This document shows positions 8,257-17,979 of a stretch of DNA of 64,000 nucleotides, one piece after another; position 1 is the stretch's first letter, and every line of letters starts with the position of its first letter. The position numbers and the translations under genes are program-made. A model generated the notes under the pieces. The model made no database searches and was not told where the DNA came from. It saw only the letters and a list, made by a program, of their open reading frames with translations. This stretch comes from Hyphomicrobiales bacterium (lineage in GTDB: Bacteria > Pseudomonadota > Alphaproteobacteria > Rhizobiales > OSC116). The stretch covers positions 62,001 to 126,000 of the forward strand of contig NVUH01000006.1 in the NCBI GenBank assembly GCA_002401855.1. The letters run 5' to 3'.

Positions 8257-8640
8257 TTATATACCTAACTGCATTTTGTACATGCTGTCTTTTAATTGCG
8301 AAGCGATGCCAATGCCATTACCTGCACTCATGTTTTCGGCATATTTGCTGATTAACATAGAACGGTAAATGTCTTCTGATTGGCCGCCACCAAATGGCTC
8401 TTCAAGCTCAATGCCACTGAACATTTGCTCAAGCATATTGCTAATGAACACTGCTTCAAATTCTTCGGCTGTTTTGTCGATCTTTTCGATTTCTGCTTGG
8501 CTTAATTGTTGCTGTGCTGGTAATTCAGCATCAAGAAGTTTTTGAAAATGTTGGGTAGCTACGGCTGATTTAGCTGCAAAATCCTGAGCATTTACGCTGT
8601 TCATGGTTGATTGAATATTGATTATACTTGACATGTCCAT
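8257..8640 (-). CDS. Rod-binding protein (FlgJ N-terminal-like)
   Basis: ELPAQQQLSQAEIEKIDKTAEEFEAVFISNMLEQMFSGIELEEPFGGGQSEDIYRSMLISKYAENMSAGNGIGIA. Confidence 0.88.
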   Translation of the reverse strand: MDMSSIINIQSTMNSVNAQDFAAKSAVATQHFQKLLDAELPAQQQLSQAEIEKIDKTAEEFEAVFISNMLEQMFSGIELEEPFGGGQSEDIYRSMLISKYAENMSAGNGIGIASQLKDSMYKMQLGI

Positions 8641-8653
8641 AAATAGTTCCGCC

Positions 8654-9802
8654 TTACATGATGATTAATTCAGCCTGCAAAGCACCGAGCGCTTTGATGG
8701 ACTGAAGAATGGAAATTAAATCTCTTGGGCCAACACCTAATGAGTTTAGGCCATCTACTAATTCATGCAGCGAAATGCTTTTATCGAGCACAGCTAAGCT
8801 GTTGTCAGAATTGTCTACCACAGAGAGTTGGGTGCGTTGCACCTCTTGGGTGGTGCCATTGGAAAATGGAGCAGGTTGGCTGATGAGCGGTGCTTCTGAA
8901 ATAGATATGGTTAGATTGCCTTGGGCAATGGCTACTTGGCTAACCCGTACATTTTGCCCCATAACAATGACGCCAGTTTGTTCATCAATTAACACTTTGG
9001 CAATTTGATCAACTTCGACCCGTAATTGTTCAATTTCGGTGATCAGATCTACCATTGTGCCTCTATAATCTATGGGGCGGTTGATTTCGATGGTATTAGG
9101 GTTAAGTGTTGTGGCAATGCGTTGGGCCATAAAGGCATTAATGGTGCGGGTGATGCGTTTTGCGGTGGTGAAATCGGGGTTTTTAAGGCTCATTCTTATG
9201 CTTGTGCGATCGGCAAAAAATAATTGCAACTCACGCTCAACAATGGCGCCATTGGAAATACGGCCAACAGTGGGAATGCCTGTGGTGATGGTTGCCGCTC
9301 TGCCTTCGGCTAGATAGCCACCAATAGATACAGGGCCCTGGGCGACAGCGTATTCAGTGCCGTTAAGAGCCAAAAGATTGGTGGCCAATAAAATACCACC
9401 CTGCAAGCTTTTCGAATCACCAATGCTGGCGATGGAAACATCTAACGATGTACCGCTTATGGCAAAGGCGGGTAATTCGGCGGTGATCATGACGGCTGCT
9501 ACGTTGCGTGAGCTGATTTCCATTTGGCTGGCGTTAATGCCAAAATGGGTGAGTAGAGTTTGCATGCTTTGTTTGGTAAATTGTGAGGCGCCAAAATTAT
9601 CGCCCGTGCCATTAAGACCAACAACCAGACCATAGCCAATTAATTTATTGGTACGCAAGTTCTCAAAATTCACTATATCTTTAATGCGTGAAGCGGCATA
9701 GCCGATATTTAAATTCATAACCATGAATAGGCATAAAAACATCAATCTTATGATTTGCTTTGGTATTGTAATATCAATCATTTGTTCGGCTTTTTTTATC
9801 AT
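8654..9802 (-). CDS. flgI: Flagellar P-ring protein FlgI
   Basis: SRIKDIVNFENLRTNKLIGYGLVVGLNGTGDNFGASQFTKQSMQTLLTHFGI... Confidence 0.97.
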   Translation of the reverse strand: MIKKAEQMIDITIPKQIIRLMFLCLFMVMNLNIGYAASRIKDIVNFENLRTNKLIGYGLVVGLNGTGDNFGASQFTKQSMQTLLTHFGINASQMEISSRNVAAVMITAELPAFAISGTSLDVSIASIGDSKSLQGGILLATNLLALNGTEYAVAQGPVSIGGYLAEGRAATITTGIPTVGRISNGAIVERELQLFFADRTSIRMSLKNPDFTTAKRITRTINAFMAQRIATTLNPNTIEINRPIDYRGTMVDLITEIEQLRVEVDQIAKVLIDEQTGVIVMGQNVRVSQVAIAQGNLTISISEAPLISQPAPFSNGTTQEVQRTQLSVVDNSDNSLAVLDKSISLHELVDGLNSLGVGPRDLISILQSIKALGALQAELIIM

Positions 9803-10053
9803 CTATATTGTTGCTTTTATAGAAGCGAAAAGTGTGCCAAGTTTTTGGGCTTGTGAGTAATTGTAAAATGTGTTGTATTTACATACAGTTATGGAATTTG
9901 GGGATTTTCAATACCCAATTTAGACATGATCAAAATTGTTGCTGGGCAGTTTTTGCCGATTAAAATTGTCCCTATTGCGGTAGAGTTTGGTAAATGATGC
10001 AATGTGAAGTATGATAGAGAGAATCAGTTAGCTTTGGTTTTAAGGAAGCTGTT

Positions 10054-10476
10054 ATGCGAATTACCAATCAAAACCGCGCGTCTTCAGTGAGTAAAAAACG
10101 TAATGCCAAGAAAGTTAGTGGGGCGTCGGGTGATTTTCAGCCTGTTGCGGATGAAGATGTTGCTGAAGTGAATGTGGCGGCGCCACTCTCGCCGATGCAA
10201 CCTATTGCGGCTGTGGACAGCCTGCTTGCGGTGCAAGAAATTGAACAAAAACAACAGCAAAAAAAGGCTGTTGGCCGCAGTCATGAAATGCTTACATTGC
10301 TTGAAGAAATTCGCATAGGCTTATTGTCTGGCCATATTCCTGAACAAAAGGTACATAACCTTACAAGACTTGCTGATGAAGAGCGCCAAGCATTTGAAGA
10401 TAAAGGCCTGAATGATGTTTTGGATGAGGTTAATTTGCGGGCGCAAGTGGAATTAGCTAAAATGCAGCAACGCTAG
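10054..10476 (+). CDS. fliX: Flagellar assembly regulator FliX
   Basis: C-terminal HEMLTLLEEIRIGLLSGHIPEQKVHNLTRLADEERQAFEDKGLNDVLDEVNLRAQVELAKMQQR; divergent from flgI. Confidence 0.85.
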   Translation: MRITNQNRASSVSKKRNAKKVSGASGDFQPVADEDVAEVNVAAPLSPMQPIAAVDSLLAVQEIEQKQQQKKAVGRSHEMLTLLEEIRIGLLSGHIPEQKVHNLTRLADEERQAFEDKGLNDVLDEVNLRAQVELAKMQQR

Positions 10477-10729
10477 GATTATTAAGCTGGCTCAGACTTA
10501 ATTTTCACTATTCGTTTATTTTTCATTACATATATACTTAATTCATTGAATCTTTAAGTAAAATTTAGTTACTAACCGAAGCTCAAAATCCATTGAAATA
10601 TTATTATTTTGACTGTATAGTCGCCCCCAAAATGGGGATGAATTAGATGACTGATGGTTATTTAATTTATGTGGGATAACGAAAGCTATTTGGGCACAGA
10701 CCTATTAACGGCTAATATTTGGAGTGGGT

Positions 10730-11146
10730 ATGGCTGTAGAATTAGAAGATGATTATGTACCTTCACCCGGCGAAGAGTTTATGAATGATAAGCAACAAGC
10801 TTATTTTTTCAATAAACTGACAGACTGGAAGAATGACATTTTAGATTTGAGCAAGGAAACAATACATTCCATGCAAGAGGAAAATGTGCATCATCCAGAT
10901 TTGAATGATCGGGCTTCATCTGAAACGGATCGGGCATTAGAATTGCGTACCCGTGACCGTCAAAGAAAATTGATTTCGAAAATAGACTCGGCACTACGCC
11001 GCCTTGATATTGGCGAATATGGCTATTGTGAAGAAACTGGCAACCCAATTAATCTAAAGCGTTTAGCCGCAAGACCGATTGCCACTTTATCGTTAGAAGC
11101 GCAAGAGAAGCACGAAAAACGTGAACGCGTCTACCGAGATGCATAA
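10730..11146 (+). CDS. dksA: RNA polymerase-binding transcription factor DksA
   Basis: LISKIDSALRRLDIGEYGYCEETGNPINLKRLAARPIATLSLEAQEKHEKRERVYRD. Confidence 0.95.
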   Translation: MAVELEDDYVPSPGEEFMNDKQQAYFFNKLTDWKNDILDLSKETIHSMQEENVHHPDLNDRASSETDRALELRTRDRQRKLISKIDSALRRLDIGEYGYCEETGNPINLKRLAARPIATLSLEAQEKHEKRERVYRDA

Positions 11147-11151
11147 TTCGC

Positions 11152-11372
11152 GTCGATCTTGGGCAGAATAAACCGTCTCATGGACTAATGTCCACTTCGT
11201 CGGTTTATTCTTACAATATCTTAGCGAATTAGGCATCTGCTTTGAGTGTGGTTGTGTCGATCTTGGGCAGAATAAACCGTCTCATGGACTAATGTCCACT
11301 TTGTCGGTTTATTTTTACAATATCTTAGCGAATTAGGCATCTGCTCTGAGTGTGGTTGTGTCGATTTTGGGC
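11152..11372. repeat. 104-bp tandem direct repeat (2 copies plus a 13-nt partial third)
   Basis: Copy 1 11152-11255, copy 2 11256-11359, partial GTCGATTTTGGGC from 11360; 3 substitutions between full copies; each carries AATAAACCG...TGGAC-TAAT-GTCCA...CGGTTTATT. Confidence 0.93.
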
Positions 11373-11373
11373 G

Positions 11374-11400
11374 AAAAAAACCGCAACCCTGAGGTTGCGG
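11374..11400 (-). terminator. Rho-independent terminator after flgH
   Basis: Minus strand CCGCAACC-TCAG-GGTTGCGG-TTTTTTT. Confidence 0.85.
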
Positions 11401-11409
11401 CGAGTTTAT

Positions 11410-11427
11410 GTGCCTCTAATGAGGCAC
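11410..11427. other. Perfect hairpin GTGCCTC-TAAT-GAGGCAC
   Basis: 7-bp stem, 4-nt loop, between flgH stop and its terminator. Confidence 0.6.
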
Positions 11428-11449
11428 GGCTGAATGTAATAAGTTACCT

Positions 11450-12244
11450 TTACTGAGCGGGTAACCATGGTTCAATTTTTGAATTACGTAGCAATACATC
11501 TACGACTTGTTCGCCATAAGGTTGTCGTGCATTGCTTCGGCTATCATATGAAATACGTGCCCCTGCAATGCGGTCGCTGTCAATTGTATTGTCGCTTCTG
11601 ATATCAATGGGGCGCACAATGCCGACGATGACCAATTCTCTGATTTCAGTATTGACTTGTACTTCTTGGCGGCCTTCAATCACTAGATTGCCATTGGGTA
11701 ATTTTTGAACGATGATGGCGGAGAGTTTTATACTTATATCTTCTTTACGGTCAATAGAGCCATCGTTTGAAGAATTACTGTTATTGTCAAAATCGACTAA
11801 TTTTGTGGTGTCTATTTCCAAATCAGGCAGTGCTTCGGCAAGGGCTTTCATGAGGCCACCAAAGGCATTAATGCCATATTGTTCGTTAGAGGCTTGGCCA
11901 CGTGATGAGGTGTTGTTAATTTTTGCGTTGTCTGAAATATCGATGTTAATGGATAGGATGTCACCAACATTTGCCGCGCGGTTATCACCAAAAAAAGAGC
12001 CATTGCCCTGTGACCATAACGAATCGCCATATTGTTCGCGGCCATATTGTTCATGGCCATATTTCATGTCCAATGGCATTTGAATGGGGCTGTAGCCGAC
12101 TTGTTCGGTTGGAATTTCTATCGGGAGCGCTTCAGGTGCTTCTGGCTCGGCTTTTCCTAAGCGATCGCCAGCACCCGCACTACATGCTGTGAGTATGGAC
12201 AGGGCGATGAGCGACCCAGATATTTTAAAAAGTTTATTTGTCAT
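11450..12244 (-). CDS. flgH: Flagellar L-ring protein FlgH
   Basis: MTNKLFKISGSLIALSILTACSAGAG lipoprotein signal; SLWSQGNGSFFGDNRAANVGDILSINIDISDNAKINN. Confidence 0.95.
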   Translation of the reverse strand: MTNKLFKISGSLIALSILTACSAGAGDRLGKAEPEAPEALPIEIPTEQVGYSPIQMPLDMKYGHEQYGREQYGDSLWSQGNGSFFGDNRAANVGDILSINIDISDNAKINNTSSRGQASNEQYGINAFGGLMKALAEALPDLEIDTTKLVDFDNNSNSSNDGSIDRKEDISIKLSAIIVQKLPNGNLVIEGRQEVQVNTEIRELVIVGIVRPIDIRSDNTIDSDRIAGARISYDSRSNARQPYGEQVVDVLLRNSKIEPWLPAQ

Positions 12245-12265
12245 GGTTTCAGCCTGCTTCATGGA

Positions 12266-13258
12266 TTAATTTGATGCGATTTTCGCATTCTTTTTTATTG
12301 AGTTGATGGTCATTGCCTGATCTATGCCAGTGACAATGGCGTCAATTTGTTTGCCTGATTGTAGGTTTAATACGCGGATGATGGCGCCTTCGGCACCTGT
12401 TGTGAGTGCGCGGGCTTTGATGTTTAATTGAATGCGACCCAATCTGAATTGTAGTGTGATGATGGTGTTTTTCTTGACCAAATCTGCGAATTTTAGCAAG
12501 TTTTCACTGACTGGCAGCATGGCGCGGATGTTGTTTCTTGCTGATTTGCCGATAATATCTTCGGCATTTAGCACAATATTTGCTGCCACTCTGCGGTTGT
12601 TAAGGCGAATATATTTAATGTTTGAAGCTTTGATGATTTCATCACGTCTGAGATTGGTTGCCAAAACTGGAACGCTTACCATATTTTCTATGACGCCACT
12701 AATCTGTCGGCTTTTGCGCTTGTCATCTATTGTGTAGCTAATTTTTGCACTAAATTGATCATTAAATGGGCGGTAGACGAAATTTGAAATTTCAAATTTA
12801 GCAAAGTCATTGGCGGCAATGGTGATGTTGTTAAATTGATTGGTAAGGTTGACACGGGTTTTGCTGGCATCACCAGAGACATATTGATTTTCAAAAGCAT
12901 AATCGGCAATGATGTTTTTAATTGCATCATAGTCAATGAGTCTGGCTTTGCGGGTGATGGTGACTTTGGTGTAATTGTGAATATTTTGCCAATCAAGATC
13001 GTATTTAGCGGCAATGGTTTTTAAATTATTGACTGAAAGAACGCCTTTGCGACCCAGCGGTGGGGCTTGGAATAATTTATCATCTGAAAAAGGGCCAGTG
13101 ACATCAAAAATATCACTCAGGCGCACCACATTCTCATTGACTGTGATTTGATCGGAGGTGAGCGTTTGGGCCTGTGCAAAATGTGGAACCAACAAGCACG
13201 CGATGCAAATGGCGAACAATCTATAAGCTTTAGATTTTAAATTTTTGAACAGGCGCAT
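12266..13258 (-). CDS. flgA: Flagellar P-ring formation chaperone FlgA
   Basis: Signal peptide; VNENVVRLSDIFDVTGPFSDDKLFQAPPLGRKGVLS; C-terminal SAF-like region. Confidence 0.88.
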   Translation of the reverse strand: MRLFKNLKSKAYRLFAICIACLLVPHFAQAQTLTSDQITVNENVVRLSDIFDVTGPFSDDKLFQAPPLGRKGVLSVNNLKTIAAKYDLDWQNIHNYTKVTITRKARLIDYDAIKNIIADYAFENQYVSGDASKTRVNLTNQFNNITIAANDFAKFEISNFVYRPFNDQFSAKISYTIDDKRKSRQISGVIENMVSVPVLATNLRRDEIIKASNIKYIRLNNRRVAANIVLNAEDIIGKSARNNIRAMLPVSENLLKFADLVKKNTIITLQFRLGRIQLNIKARALTTGAEGAIIRVLNLQSGKQIDAIVTGIDQAMTINSIKKNAKIASN

Positions 13259-13296
13259 TTTAATGTCTCAATTTATTATCGGGGGTTATTTAGGCG

Positions 13297-14082
13297 TTAT
13301 TTAAGTCTGGCAGTTACGGACATCATTTCATCTGACACGGTGATTACTTTTGAATTCATTTCGTAAGCCCGTTGGGCGGCAATGAGGTCGGAAATTTCTT
13401 GCACGGCGTTGACGTTGGAGGCCTCGACGTATTTTTGCAATAAGCTGCCTGCGCCGTCATTGGTTGCAATGACGGTATTGGCTGCACCTGAGGAGGGGGT
13501 TTCTAGCAATAAGTTATCGCCGATGGCTTCGAGACCAGCTTTGTTGGCAAAACGGGTTAAGGTGATTTGACCCAAATTGGTGGCGGCTGCATCTTGAGCT
13601 AAAAAAGCTTCAACCGTACCATCAACACTGATGGCAACGTCGCGGGCATCTGCAGGGATGACGATATTGGGAACCAGTCGATAACCATCTAAGGTGACCA
13701 TATTGCCTTCGTCATCGCGCTCGAATGTGCCATCTCTGGTATAAGCGGTTTGGCCATTGGGCATTTGAATTTGAAAAAAGCCTTCGCCCCTGACGGCGAT
13801 GTCTAATGTTTTGTCGGTCGGGGTTAATGTACCCTGTGACATGATGCGGTAAGTGGCGCCAGTTTTAACACCTGCACCGATTTGAATGCCAGATGGCACG
13901 GTGCTGCCTTCACCTGATGTACTGGCGCCACCACGGCGCAAATTTTGATAAAGTAGATCTTGGAATTCGGCACGTTGGCGCTTGTAACCAGTGGTACGCA
14001 TGTTGGCAATGTTATTCGATATCACGTCAACGTTAAGCTGCTGAGCCATCATACCAGTGGATGCAATGTGTAAAGACTTCAT
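13297..14082 (-). CDS. flgG: Flagellar distal rod protein FlgG
   Basis: MKSLHIASTGMMAQQLNVDVISNNIANMRTTGYKRQRAEFQDLLYQ. Confidence 0.97.
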   Translation of the reverse strand: MKSLHIASTGMMAQQLNVDVISNNIANMRTTGYKRQRAEFQDLLYQNLRRGGASTSGEGSTVPSGIQIGAGVKTGATYRIMSQGTLTPTDKTLDIAVRGEGFFQIQMPNGQTAYTRDGTFERDDEGNMVTLDGYRLVPNIVIPADARDVAISVDGTVEAFLAQDAAATNLGQITLTRFANKAGLEAIGDNLLLETPSSGAANTVIATNDGAGSLLQKYVEASNVNAVQEISDLIAAQRAYEMNSKVITVSDEMMSVTARLK

Positions 14083-14103
14083 GGTTTTTTCCTATCTGAA
14101 TGA

Positions 14104-14847
14104 TTAACTGACTTGGGCTAATTTATTGATTGAGTTGGTTTTTAATTCGCTCATTTTTTTTATCATATTGGCGCTACGCTCATAGGCGCGTTGCACTTCG
14201 ATCATGCGGGTGAGTTGAACGACTGGGTCTACATTTGATTTTTCGATTGTGCCTTGTGCCACGGTGATGTTTTCGGGCGGGGCTTGTTGCGGAGCGACGG
14301 GAGATGAAAATAAGTTCCCACCTTCTTTTTGTAAGAGTTGTTCATTTTCAAAAACCGAAATCTCAAACGCCCCCCTTACGCCTTCACTGCTAGATATGGT
14401 GCCGTCTTTTGCAATGTGAATATTGGTTTCATTTTCTTCAAACTGGATGGGTTCGCCATCAACCAAAACGGGGAAGCCAGATAAATTGACCAATTGACCA
14501 TTTTGATTGAGTGAGAAGTGGCCATCACGGCTATAGCGATTGCCATCTGGGGTTTGTAGGGTAAACCAGCCTTCACCATTAATGGCGACATCTAATGGGT
14601 TGCCGGTGTTTTGCATTTCGCCGGTGGTGAAATCACGTTTTAGGCCTGTATCGGAAACATAAGATAAATAGTTAGAACCTGCTGAATGGCCAGGCATGCT
14701 CGCGCCAGGCATTATATATTCCTGCAAGATCAAGTTTTCGAGTTTAAAGCCCGCTGTATTCATATTGGCTAGGTTGTTGGCAACAATATCCATTTGCCTT
14801 TTTAGGGCAACTTGTTGTGACAATCCGATTCTAATTGCGTTGTTCAT
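14104..14847 (-). CDS. flgF: Flagellar proximal rod protein FlgF
   Basis: MNNAIRIGLSQQVALKRQMDIVANNLANMNTAGFKLENL. Confidence 0.95.
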   Translation of the reverse strand: MNNAIRIGLSQQVALKRQMDIVANNLANMNTAGFKLENLILQEYIMPGASMPGHSAGSNYLSYVSDTGLKRDFTTGEMQNTGNPLDVAINGEGWFTLQTPDGNRYSRDGHFSLNQNGQLVNLSGFPVLVDGEPIQFEENETNIHIAKDGTISSSEGVRGAFEISVFENEQLLQKEGGNLFSSPVAPQQAPPENITVAQGTIEKSNVDPVVQLTRMIEVQRAYERSANMIKKMSELKTNSINKLAQVS

Positions 14848-15017
14848 GGTTCAGCTCAATTATGTTTAAGTCATGTTTTTTACATGTTGCTTATACAGGA
14901 GCATGAAGCGTGCCAATTTATAACACTATACAAAACAAAGGTTTAGTTGTGTTGTGTAAATAGAGTGGTGAAAAGAGGCAAAAAGTGCAGGGCAAAAATT
15001 GCCGCTTTTGTAAAAAG

Positions 15018-15032
15018 TTAATGATTCGTTAA
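15018..15032. promoter_or_regulatory. CtrA-type site upstream of fliL
   Basis: TTAATGATTCGTTAACCAT (TTAA-N7-TTAACCAT). Confidence 0.55.
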
Positions 15033-15129
15033 CCATAATTTATGTATGAATATAGTGAAAAGATTTATATGTTTTTTGCGAATCTGTCATAAAGGGCAGA
15101 GGCAATTTTTAAGTAGCGAATGAAATATT

Positions 15130-15645
15130 ATGGCGGAAACCGATGGCGAGGTCGAAGAGACCGAAGAAGAAGATACAGCTCCTGAAGGTGGCGGTAAGAA
15201 AAAACTAGCTATCATTATAGTGGCGTCGGTTCTTTTATTGGTCGTTGGCGGTGGTGCGGGTGCGTATTTTATGGGTATGTTTGACTCAGAAATGCCGATG
15301 GATGATATGGAAATGGTTGAACCTGTTAAAGAAAAGGTTGTTTATCAATATTATGACATGCCCGAAATGTTGATTAACCTGCAAGCTGATGGCGGGCAGG
15401 TGCGTTATTTGAAATTATTGATAAGTATTGAATATGAACAAGGTATTAGCACTTCGGCGGTGATTGCAGCAAAGCCGCAAATTGAGGATTTGTTTCAAAC
15501 TTATTTAAGAGAATTAACCCCGACTGAATTGCAAGGGTCTATGGGGGTGTTTAGATTGAGGGAAGAGCTGTTAAAACGTATTAATTTAATTTTGGCTCCT
15601 GAACATATTAACGGAATATTGTTTAAGAAAATTGTTGTGCAATAG
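15130..15645 (+). CDS. fliL: Flagellar basal body-associated protein FliL
   Basis: Single TM followed by YYDMPEMLINLQADGGQVRYLKLLISIEYEQ. Confidence 0.92.
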   Translation: MAETDGEVEETEEEDTAPEGGGKKKLAIIIVASVLLLVVGGGAGAYFMGMFDSEMPMDDMEMVEPVKEKVVYQYYDMPEMLINLQADGGQVRYLKLLISIEYEQGISTSAVIAAKPQIEDLFQTYLRELTPTELQGSMGVFRLREELLKRINLILAPEHINGILFKKIVVQ

Positions 15646-15692
15646 GCTTAAATTGAGAATGAAATAGGCACTTCGGTGCTTTAGAGGTAAAT

Positions 15693-16889
15693 ATGTCTGA
15701 AACAGATAATGATGAAGATGATGATGGTGAAGACCTAACCGCAGACTGGGGTGCGGCGCTTCAAGAACAAGTTGAAGGCGAAGGTGGCACGTTTGACGAA
15801 GACGTAGCGGCGCAATGGGCCTCTATGATGGATGAACCCGACGATGAAGACGGGTCGCGCGGCGCAACTGAACGGGTATTGAACCAAGAAGAAATTGACG
15901 GCTTGTTAGGCTTTGACCCCAATGAATTGGGCGAAAGTGAACAGCGCGGCATTGAATCCATCGTTAACTCGGCATTGGTGTCTTATGAACGTTTGCCGAT
16001 GCTTGAAATTGTATTTGACCGCTTGGTACGGTTGATGACTACTAGCTTACGTACATTTACCTCTGATAATGTTGAGGTGAGTCTTGACAATATATCATCC
16101 ATTCGGTTTGAAGATTATCTGAATTCAATTCCTTTGCCAGCGATCTTATCAGTATTTAAAGCTGTGGAGTGGGACAATTTCGGCCTACTGACGGTTGATA
16201 GTAATTTGATTTATTCGATTGTGGATATTCTATTGGGTGGTCGGCGCGGCGTGAACAGTATGCGGGTTGAAGGCCGGCCTTATACCACCATTGAAACCAT
16301 GCTGGTCGAGCGGATGATTCAGGTTATTTTAAGCGATGCACGGGTGGCGTTTGAGCCGATTGGCAGTGTGAATTTTAAAATTGATAGATTGGAAACTAAC
16401 CCACGATTTGCGGCCATTTCGCGGCCACAAAATGCCGCTATTTTGGTTAAATTGCGCATCGATATGGAAGACCGTGGTGGGCATATTGAGTTGATGTTGC
16501 CTTACGCGACTTTAGAACCCATTCGCCATTTGCTGATGCAAGGCTTTATGGGTGAAAAATTTGGCCGTGATAGCATTTGGGAAGACCATTTGGCCAGTGA
16601 AATTTGGCGCTCTGAAATTGAAGTTGAAGCGGTTTTAGATGAATTTGAAATGCGGCTTGGCGATGTTATGAATTTTGAAGTGGGCCAAACATTGATGTTG
16701 AATGTCGGCGAGAAAAGCGACATTGTTTTGCGCTGCGGAGAGGTGAATTTACTAACGGGTAAAATGGGTAGAAAAGCGGATCATATCGCCATATCCTTAA
16801 ACAATAACTTAGCGGGGCGGACAACTGAATTCTCATTGGGTGAGCCTAATGACGAGGATGATGTGTTGCAAGTTGAAGGGGTAAATTGA
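15693..16889 (+). CDS. fliM: Flagellar motor switch protein FliM
   Basis: LNQEEIDGLLGFDPNELGESEQRGIESIVNSALVSYERLPMLEIVFDRLVRLMTTSLR. Confidence 0.97.
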   Translation: MSETDNDEDDDGEDLTADWGAALQEQVEGEGGTFDEDVAAQWASMMDEPDDEDGSRGATERVLNQEEIDGLLGFDPNELGESEQRGIESIVNSALVSYERLPMLEIVFDRLVRLMTTSLRTFTSDNVEVSLDNISSIRFEDYLNSIPLPAILSVFKAVEWDNFGLLTVDSNLIYSIVDILLGGRRGVNSMRVEGRPYTTIETMLVERMIQVILSDARVAFEPIGSVNFKIDRLETNPRFAAISRPQNAAILVKLRIDMEDRGGHIELMLPYATLEPIRHLLMQGFMGEKFGRDSIWEDHLASEIWRSEIEVEAVLDEFEMRLGDVMNFEVGQTLMLNVGEKSDIVLRCGEVNLLTGKMGRKADHIAISLNNNLAGRTTEFSLGEPNDEDDVLQVEGVN

Positions 16890-16890
16890 C

Positions 16891-17898
16891 GTGAATATGG
16901 ACTCTTTTTCGCTTATGACTTTTTTGGAAATTGGCTTGTTTATTTTGTTATCCGTTGGCTTGGTTTACATGATTAGCATCAATAAAAAACTGAAAATGCT
17001 TAAAAGTGGCAGTGATGGTTTTAAAGCGGTGGTGATTGAGCTGAACCATGCGACTGAGAATGCCAAAACCGCCATACAAGGTTTGAAATTAACCGTGAGA
17101 GATGCCGAGCATGGGCTTGACGGTAACTTGAAACAAGCCCGATCGGTCACCGAAGAATTGAAATATTTATTGAATCAGGGGGAGGTATATTCTGACGGTA
17201 TGCAAACCAATAATGGGCGAAATACGCCTGCGCTGAGTGAGAATTTAAGAAACATTCGCCCGCCTGTTGTGCCTCAAAATAAAGCCAAAAACTTTGCTGA
17301 CCAAACATTGGAAAAGGTGGCACGGCAAAAACAAAGTTTACCCAACCCAATTATGCACAGTCAAAACCAGAGAATTGAACCGGAATTGGGGCGGAATATC
17401 CCGTCTGAACATAGAGAAATGGCGTTGCAAGCGCGTGAACAAGCATTAAAATCTATCGCTGCTAAGAATGGTGAACAAAATAAACAGCATTCTGCATTGC
17501 AGCGAAATGCGGCCACAAGACAGGATGTAAGTCGTTCAGGCTTGCAAAATACTGGGGCTGTTGGGCAAGCTAGGAATGTGCCAAATCATAACCAATCACA
17601 TATGAGCCGCCAACCAAGTATTCCGCGTAAATTGCCTGGTCGGAGCCAGCCATCTCGGCCAATGCAGGCGCAGGCTGGGCAGCTTGATCAGATGAGCCTT
17701 AGCGATATGGTGGGACGACACACGGAACTTGAACGGCAGAGCTTTACGCAATCGGCCCCAGTGAACCCTATAGCTGGTGGCGAAGTGACTGATGTGAATG
17801 CGCCAAATGCTAGTTCGTTAAGAGATAACGCTAATTCGTTAAGAGATAGTGTGAATAAGCGGGAAAGCCTGTTTCAGAAGTTAAGTAAAACCAGATGA
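16891..17898 (+). CDS. DUF6468-like flagellar cluster protein (GTG start)
   Basis: N-terminal TM then SGSDGFKAVVIELNHATENAKTAIQGLKLTVRDAEHGLDGNLKQARSVTEELKYL; low-complexity C-terminus; between fliM and motE. Confidence 0.75.
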   Translation: MNMDSFSLMTFLEIGLFILLSVGLVYMISINKKLKMLKSGSDGFKAVVIELNHATENAKTAIQGLKLTVRDAEHGLDGNLKQARSVTEELKYLLNQGEVYSDGMQTNNGRNTPALSENLRNIRPPVVPQNKAKNFADQTLEKVARQKQSLPNPIMHSQNQRIEPELGRNIPSEHREMALQAREQALKSIAAKNGEQNKQHSALQRNAATRQDVSRSGLQNTGAVGQARNVPNHNQSHMSRQPSIPRKLPGRSQPSRPMQAQAGQLDQMSLSDMVGRHTELERQSFTQSAPVNPIAGGEVTDVNAPNASSLRDNANSLRDSVNKRESLFQKLSKTR

Positions 17899-17979
17899 TG
17901 TTTGAAAGCCAAATATCCATAAAAAACAATGCGTATTTTGTTTTTTTGATTCAAAATTTGAAATGAAAAAGAGATTGAA

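Noticed and set aside
11374-11400. Terminator hairpin as part of the 104-bp repeat
   Set aside because: Sequence diverges after GTCGATTTTGGGC; it is the independent minus-strand flgH terminator.
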